DNA of 15,465 nucleotides from Desulfobacteraceae bacterium (GTDB lineage Bacteria > Desulfobacterota > DSM-4660 > Desulfatiglandales > Desulfatiglandaceae): positions 1-15,465 of the forward strand of contig DQZA01000047.1 of the NCBI GenBank assembly GCA_011042035.1, read 5' to 3'. Of this stretch, positions 8,178 through 12,701 are shown in pieces. Each line of letters begins with the position of its first letter. Position 1 is the stretch's first letter. The position numbers were made by a program, and so were the translations under genes. The notes beneath the pieces are model-generated. The model saw only the letters and a program-made list of their open reading frames with translations. It was not told the origin of the DNA and made no database searches.

Positions 8178-8588
8178 CTACGTTCTAGCTGGGCTTGGAC
8201 CTAGGGAACGGATCCTTTCGATCATCTTAGCGCCTGTATCTGCGAATTCTTGCCCTCTAGAAGCGGACATGGAGAATACCTCTATTCGTTGAGGTTCAAT
8301 CTCTAACTCCTCAAGGAGCTTTTTAACGTATTCGACACGCTTTTTTGCCTTGATTATTCCGCTTGTGTATCTACAGCTATCTTCCTGACAGCCTGCCACA
8401 TATACTCCATCTGCCCCTTTTTCAAAGGCCTTAAGAAGGTGTAAGATCTCAATCCGGCCCGTACAAGGTACGTTAATTATTTTGATATTATTGGGTAGTT
8501 CCTTTTTGAGGCCTTCAGCCACGTCTGCTGCTGCTGAAGCGCAATTTGAACAGTAAAAAGCAACAATTTGAGGTACGAAATCATTCAT
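8178..8588 (-). CDS. mvhD: MvhD/FlpD-family [2Fe-2S] electron-transfer subunit
   Basis: Small iron–sulfur protein of 136 residues of the MvhD (hydrogenase delta subunit) family, which hands electrons to HdrA. Seen: the FYCSNCASAA motif (C13, C16), the NVPCTGRIE motif (C42) and VAGCQEDSCRY (C67, C72), the usual ligand and near-ligand positions. The frame stays open to an ATG at 8669 inside the end of hdrA, but that extension is unlike the family. The ATG at 8588 has a strong AAGGAG ribosome binding site and begins MNDFVPQIVAFYC, so I chose it. It lies 31 bases after hdrA. No hydrogenase genes are present nearby, so its electron donor is not the MvhAG hydrogenase unless that is encoded elsewhere. 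Confidence 0.92.
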   Translation of the reverse strand: MNDFVPQIVAFYCSNCASAAADVAEGLKKELPNNIKIINVPCTGRIEILHLLKAFEKGADGVYVAGCQEDSCRYTSGIIKAKKRVEYVKKLLEELEIEPQRIEVFSMSASRGQEFADTGAKMIERIRSLGPSPART

Positions 8589-8619
8589 TTTATTGCTCTC
8601 CTTTCTCAATGGCAGAGCC

Positions 8620-11355
8620 CTATGATATCCCGAGCAAGAATGCAGGGGCGTCATTAAGCATTTCGTCACTACATGTTACCATTGTAATCGCTTTGCCAGG
8701 GCACTCGGCTACACACAATCCACACCCTTCACATAGCCCTGGATCGATGTACGCTGCGCCTTTATCATGATCAATATAGGGTACATGGAAAGGGCAGGTC
8801 CTCACGCATGTGCAACACACAGCACATTTTTCTGGGTGGACCTCTGCAACCTGGCCTCCTATTTCAACGGTGTCCTGGCTCAATATTTCAACTGCCTTTG
8901 CCGCTGCCGCTTTCGCCTGGGTTAGGGAGTCTTCAGTGTCTTTTGGGTAATGGCCAAGACCTGCCAGGAAGACCCCAGGTCTGGTGGATTCCACGGGCTT
9001 AAGCTTTTCAGGGGATTCGGCAAAGAATCCGTCTTCATCAAGATCCACACCGAAGATTTCAGCTATCTGTGGGTTAGCCTCTGGCACAATAGCGGTTTGA
9101 AGAGAAATAAAGTCAGGTTCAATGGTGATTGGCTGATTCAATACGTGATCCCTCACCGTCACCTGCAATTTGGACAGGGGATTATCAGCGGTCACCAGAG
9201 GTTTAGCGCTAGGTTCATATCTCACGAATATTACACCTTTTTCTCTTGCCTGGCGGTACAATGACTCTCGGAATCCGAATGTACGAATATCCCTGTACAA
9301 TATGTAGATTTGCATTTGGGGATTTATTTCCATCAAGTCAATAGCAGTCTTAATGGCGAATGTACAACAGAAGTTGCTGCAGTAAGGTCTATCTGGTTCC
9401 CTGGATCCCACGCATTGGATGAACACCCCCGCCTTACTATCCTTAAAGAAGGAAGGATCTTCCAATAGTTTTTGGCTAAGCTCTGACCATATAAATACAT
9501 TTCTGTGTTGACCATACAGATATTCCCTTGGCTGCAAAGGATTTGCGCCTGTTGCCAACACAGTTACACCATGTAAGATCTCTATGTCCGTATCTCCCTG
9601 CCTGACCGTGGTTGCAAAATGTCCTGGCGAGCCTACATTTCTTTTCACTTCTGCATTTAATAGCACTTTGATTTTTTTGTTCTTATTAACCGCATCGATT
9701 AATTTATCCAGGTGCTTTTGAGTATCTTCACCACGCCAATTGCTCTTAACGTGGCGGGAATGCCCTCCGAGCTTATCAGTCTTCTCAACAATAGTGACTG
9801 CATATCCACTCTTGGCGATTGAGAGGGCAGCTTGGATCCCTGCCAGCCCACCACCTACTACCAGGGCCTGCTTGAAAACCTCAATTTCTCTTAAAGGAGG
9901 GGGCACAAGAAACTCGGCCCTGGCAATGGCGGCCCGAACGCGATCCTCGAGTTGTGGGCCTGCATCTTTCTCACTGACAACTCTTAGATCGACGGTCTCG
10001 TACAAATAAGGATTCAGGCCATTTAATCTCAGTGCTTTTTCCAAAATCGCCTTATGGATATCTGGAGAACAGCTAGCAAAGACGATCTTATTGGCCTTTG
10101 ATTCTCTCAATTTCTTACGAAGGTCGCCCAATAGATCCTCTCCGAGCCGCACTGCTTTCACAACCCCATTGAGATTGGAAGCGATTTTTTCTGCCCTTTT
10201 GCCAAGGTGAGCGTCCGTTCCCTCAGGGATATGGTAGGCGAACAATATTTTTGAAGCAGGATCCAGATCTTTTAAAGGAGGATATTTGTATTCCTTGGTT
10301 AAAGGTGATGGCTTAAGGAACGATAAAATTTCCGAGACAACCGCTTTGGCCTGGGTAATTGAGCCCTTGATATCTTCGGGGGATGTAATACCTCCGCACG
10401 CGAAAATGCCCGCCTTATTAGTCTGCACCTCAGAGAAAGCCCGGGTTTCAATATACCCTTCTGTGTTAATTTTCACGCCCATTTTTCGAGCTAAATCCAC
10501 TGCCTCTGATGAAGGCCTGAGCCCAACTGAGAGAACCACCAGCTCAAATTTTTCTTTCTGTAATGCCCCTTTATCATCCACATACGTAATCAAAAGATCC
10601 TCATTATCAACTAGATCAATAGTATGAATGCGGCTTCTTATTAGTTTTACACCCCTGGAATTTGCATCGTTCATATACCTTTCGAAACCTTTTCCATGGG
10701 TTCTCATGTCCATGTAAAAGATAGTAGTGTCTATGTCCTGGTCGAAATCTTTAGTGTTGACTGCCTCCTTCAAGGCATACATACAACAGACGGTTGAGCA
10801 ATATGGTGCGTCGCACGTATTTATGTCCCTTGAGCCTACGCATTGAAGCCATGCTATTTTTTGTGGTGTTTTTCCATCAGAGGGCCTCTTTATTTGCCCT
10901 CCTTCTGGACCTAAAGGTTTTTGCATTTGCTCATATTCCACGCTGGTAATGACATTGGGATACCGGCCATATGAGTATGTGTCATACAGGCTTGGGTCAA
11001 AGGCCTTTACTCCGGAGGCGAGAACTATAGATCCAACCTTAATTTCTTGCTTCCTTCCATTGATTTGCAGTTTTACGGTGAAATCACCTTTTGTGCCAGA
11101 AACTGCTAGTACACTACTATTTGTTAGGACTTTAATGTTCGGATCTTGCTCGCATGAAGCTATCTTAGGGTTGAGTTTACAACACGCACATATTGGATAT
11201 AGTCTTTGTAAATTGGGGATCATTCCGCCCAATGAGGACATACGTTCTACGAGATAAACTCCATACCCAACGCGGGACAAAGAAAGCGAGACTTCAATTC
11301 CACTTATCCCTCCCCCGATTACTAGTACCCGACCTATTGCTTTCTTGGACGCCAT
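8620..11355 (-). CDS. hdrA: Tandem HdrA-like FAD/iron–sulfur protein
   Basis: Protein of 911 residues related to HdrA of heterodisulfide reductases. Module 1 (about 8–350) has the FAD fingerprint GGGISG (14–19), a cysteine cluster ICACCKLNPKIASC (56–68) and the HdrA motif CVGSR…YCSTVCC (C172, C186, C190, C191). A middle segment (about 366–480) resembles the HdrA N-terminal domain (IVFASCSPDIH, LNPYLYE). Module 2 (about 495–830) repeats the FAD fingerprint GGGLAG (501–506) and the motif CVGSR…YCSNFCC (C648, C659, C663, C664). Two ferredoxin-type motifs close it (C844/847/850/854 and C875/878/881/885). Canonical HdrA is about 650 residues with one FAD module. The ferredoxin insert of its FAD fold is absent from both modules here. 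The start has a TAGGAG ribosome binding site. It is first in the operon with mvhD–metV–metF and probably supplies their electrons; QmoA/QmoB-type function is the main alternative. Confidence 0.9.
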   Translation of the reverse strand: MASKKAIGRVLVIGGGISGIEVSLSLSRVGYGVYLVERMSSLGGMIPNLQRLYPICACCKLNPKIASCEQDPNIKVLTNSSVLAVSGTKGDFTVKLQINGRKQEIKVGSIVLASGVKAFDPSLYDTYSYGRYPNVITSVEYEQMQKPLGPEGGQIKRPSDGKTPQKIAWLQCVGSRDINTCDAPYCSTVCCMYALKEAVNTKDFDQDIDTTIFYMDMRTHGKGFERYMNDANSRGVKLIRSRIHTIDLVDNEDLLITYVDDKGALQKEKFELVVLSVGLRPSSEAVDLARKMGVKINTEGYIETRAFSEVQTNKAGIFACGGITSPEDIKGSITQAKAVVSEILSFLKPSPLTKEYKYPPLKDLDPASKILFAYHIPEGTDAHLGKRAEKIASNLNGVVKAVRLGEDLLGDLRKKLRESKANKIVFASCSPDIHKAILEKALRLNGLNPYLYETVDLRVVSEKDAGPQLEDRVRAAIARAEFLVPPPLREIEVFKQALVVGGGLAGIQAALSIAKSGYAVTIVEKTDKLGGHSRHVKSNWRGEDTQKHLDKLIDAVNKNKKIKVLLNAEVKRNVGSPGHFATTVRQGDTDIEILHGVTVLATGANPLQPREYLYGQHRNVFIWSELSQKLLEDPSFFKDSKAGVFIQCVGSREPDRPYCSNFCCTFAIKTAIDLMEINPQMQIYILYRDIRTFGFRESLYRQAREKGVIFVRYEPSAKPLVTADNPLSKLQVTVRDHVLNQPITIEPDFISLQTAIVPEANPQIAEIFGVDLDEDGFFAESPEKLKPVESTRPGVFLAGLGHYPKDTEDSLTQAKAAAAKAVEILSQDTVEIGGQVAEVHPEKCAVCCTCVRTCPFHVPYIDHDKGAAYIDPGLCEGCGLCVAECPGKAITMVTCSDEMLNDAPAFLLGIS

Positions 11356-11666
11356 AATCTTTTCTCCTACCAGTCTATTTGATTGGGGAATTTGTGTTAT
11401 TTCGAGCCTTGGCTCTGATTAAGTCAATTTGTGAATTCTGTTACATGCCACAATTTCTTTTACGCTGTCAAGGATAAAACCACGGAGATTTCGGACATTG
11501 CTCAATTGATAAGAGTCAATTAGTTTTTACTGGGATCCAACATAGTCAAAAAAAGGTGACTTGCCAGCAATGGTAAATTAAGATAGTATTATTTTTGATT
11601 TGAATATTTGAATTAACTGAGACCACGATTTAGCTCGCCGTCTTTGAAATTCAAAAATGATGACAC
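11356..11666. other. Divergent intergenic region between hdrA and fmdB-like gene
   Basis: An A/T-rich region that must hold the start signals for both directions. For hdrA, minus-strand TTGACA (11466–11471) and TTGACT (11422–11427) are -35 candidates, but neither has a good -10 at normal spacing. The second one brackets a perfect 5-base-pair dyad GAGCC-AA-GGCTC (11404–11415). Another dyad, AATTGA-N6-TCAATT, lies at 11504–11521, and AGTCAA recurs at 11422, 11514 and 11544. These are possible operator sites. No gene or structured RNA was recognised. Confidence 0.6.
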
Positions 11667-11672
11667 TATAAA
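11644..11672 (+). promoter_or_regulatory. Sigma-70-type promoter of the fmdB-like gene
   Basis: TTGAAA (11644–11649), exactly 17 bases, then TATAAA (11667–11672): five of six matches in each box at ideal spacing. The predicted start is near 11679, giving a leader of about 46 bases before the ATG at 11725. It probably drives the fmdB-like gene and the 108-residue gene behind it. Confidence 0.7.
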
Positions 11673-11724
11673 TCGAGGAAGGGGGGCTCTGTTTGGGCCA
11701 AATTGGCACATAGGGGGTGGCAAA

Positions 11725-12066
11725 ATGCCTATCTATGAATATGAGTGCAGGGCTTGTAAAGCAGTGTTTCAAGCTCTTATTTTGAATATTGATGAAGAAG
11801 GTGATCTTGCTTGCCCTAAGTGCAACGGAAGAAAGCTCAAGAGATTGATTTCTCTTGCCTTTTATCACACAAGTGAGTCAGATCGGTTGGCCAGCTATGA
11901 CCCAAGGGCCCAGAAAGAGGATAGCTTTTATAGAGATAGTCGCAACATAGGACTCCACGCAAAATGGCGCGCCAAGCAGATGGGCGTGGATTTGGGAAAG
12001 AGTTTTGAGGAAAAACTGGATCGTATAAGGACTGATCCCTCGAGCGTCATTAAAGACAGTGAATAA
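11725..12066 (+). CDS. FmdB-family zinc ribbon protein
   Basis: Protein of 113 residues. It begins MPIYEYECRACKAVF and carries a four-cysteine zinc ribbon (C8, C11, C30, C33), the hallmark of the FmdB/CxxC_CXXC_SSSS family. The name comes from a putative regulator of formamidase in a methylotroph, but for most members the function is unknown. The rest of the chain is charged and helical, with no second domain I recognise. The frame is open back to 11644, but that ATG overlaps the promoter -35. The chosen ATG has a GGGGG ribosome binding site and restores the family's typical N-terminus. The next gene follows after 11 bases, so the two are probably co-transcribed. Confidence 0.88.
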   Translation: MPIYEYECRACKAVFQALILNIDEEGDLACPKCNGRKLKRLISLAFYHTSESDRLASYDPRAQKEDSFYRDSRNIGLHAKWRAKQMGVDLGKSFEEKLDRIRTDPSSVIKDSE

Positions 12067-12077
12067 GTAGGTGGACT

Positions 12078-12404
12078 ATGCGGAATATAGGAGAGGTTGT
12101 CTTGATTTATTATGATAATCAGCCAGCTGTATATGGCCGTATTGAGAGCATCGAACCAGATGTCAAGAGGGACTGGTATCAAATTACCCTGCTATTGCTC
12201 ACAATCCCTGCGCATCCCGTAACCTGGATTTTAAGGGAATCATACATTGATGGCGAGCCGTTTACCATGGGGGGTATTCCCATGAGGCTTGAGGAGGTAA
12301 AAAGAGCTCTACCAGAAGGTAAACCTCCTGAGCCTGAAGGGGAAGAGAAAGGGAAAAAGGAAGGGGCAAAGAAGGGGCAGATTATCCCTTTTAGAAAGCT
12401 ATAG
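12078..12404 (+). CDS. Conserved-looking protein of unknown function, 108 residues
   Basis: I do not recognise a family. Residues 1–75 look like a compact beta-rich domain (GEVVLIYYDNQPAVYGRIESI, then DWYQITLLLLTIP, then VTWILRESYIDGEPFTMGG). The tail (about 78–98) is low-complexity, rich in Pro, Glu, Lys and Gly, and ends in GQIIPFRKL. There is no signal peptide or clear membrane segment. The start is supported by an AGGTGG ribosome binding site. It sits 11 bases behind the fmdB-like gene in the same direction, so it is very likely real and co-transcribed. The SH3-like appearance of the N-terminal half is a guess from strand pattern only. Confidence 0.75.
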   Translation: MRNIGEVVLIYYDNQPAVYGRIESIEPDVKRDWYQITLLLLTIPAHPVTWILRESYIDGEPFTMGGIPMRLEEVKRALPEGKPPEPEGEEKGKKEGAKKGQIIPFRKL

Positions 12405-12407
12405 CAC

Positions 12408-12436
12408 TTGCCAGGTAATTCAATGCCTCAAATGAT
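12408..12436 (+). promoter_or_regulatory. Weak candidate promoter before the small membrane gene and ppdK
   Basis: TTGCCA (12408–12413, five of six), 17 bases, then AATGAT (12431–12436, four of six), just after the stop codon of the 108-residue gene and about 75 bases before the next start. The gap of about 108 bases suggests a separate transcription start, but the match is modest. Confidence 0.28.
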
Positions 12437-12512
12437 TGTGCGTCGTGAACTGCTTTTTTCCACGTTACCGACTTTGCTTTGCGGTTAGGAACTAGGGGCG
12501 AGGGCCGAATTG

Positions 12513-12701
12513 ATGGGATCGTTTGAAATATTCGTTATCAGGGCGTTGCTATCCGGACTATTTGCATTTTTCTTGTGTCGATTCTTTTTCAAGCAGACTC
12601 CCGCGCCAAAGGTGGTGGGGCTTGCGGTTTTGATGTTGGGATTGGCGTATCTGTTGGAATACGTAAGGAAACGCAACCAGGGAGGAAGTGATGAGTCCTA
12701 A
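12513..12701 (+). CDS. Small two-helix membrane protein, 62 residues
   Basis: A short ORF encoding two hydrophobic helices (about 6–25, IFVIRALLSGLFAFFLCRFF, and 33–49, KVVGLAVLMLGLAYLLEY) joined by a short KQTPAP loop and ending in a charged tail KRNQGGSDES. I do not recognise a family. The ATG at 12513 has a GAGGG ribosome binding site; a TTG one codon earlier (12510) is possible. Its last 11 bases overlap the start of ppdK in another frame, and the ppdK ribosome binding site lies inside it, which suggests coupled translation. The positive residues in the loop and after helix 2 do not settle topology. It could be a chance ORF, but hydrophobicity, start signal and overlap all fit a real gene. 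Confidence 0.65.
   Translation: MGSFEIFVIRALLSGLFAFFLCRFFFKQTPAPKVVGLAVLMLGLAYLLEYVRKRNQGGSDES

Noticed and set aside
8589..8669. Longer mvhD frame starting at 8669 inside hdrA
   Set aside because: The extension is unlike MvhD, and a strong AAGGAG site sits before the ATG at 8588.
8178..11355. Selenocysteine in HdrA or MvhD, known from some methanogens
   Set aside because: All expected motif positions are plain cysteine codons and no in-frame TGA interrupts either gene.
11644..11724. Longer fmdB-like frame starting at 11644
   Set aside because: That start overlaps the -35 box of the promoter and adds a non-family N-terminus before the typical MPIYEYEC start.
11703..11727. TTGGCAC…TGGCA resembling a sigma-54 promoter before the fmdB-like gene
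   Set aside because: The spacing between the GG and GC elements is wrong and the site overlaps the ribosome binding site; a near-consensus sigma-70 promoter lies just upstream.
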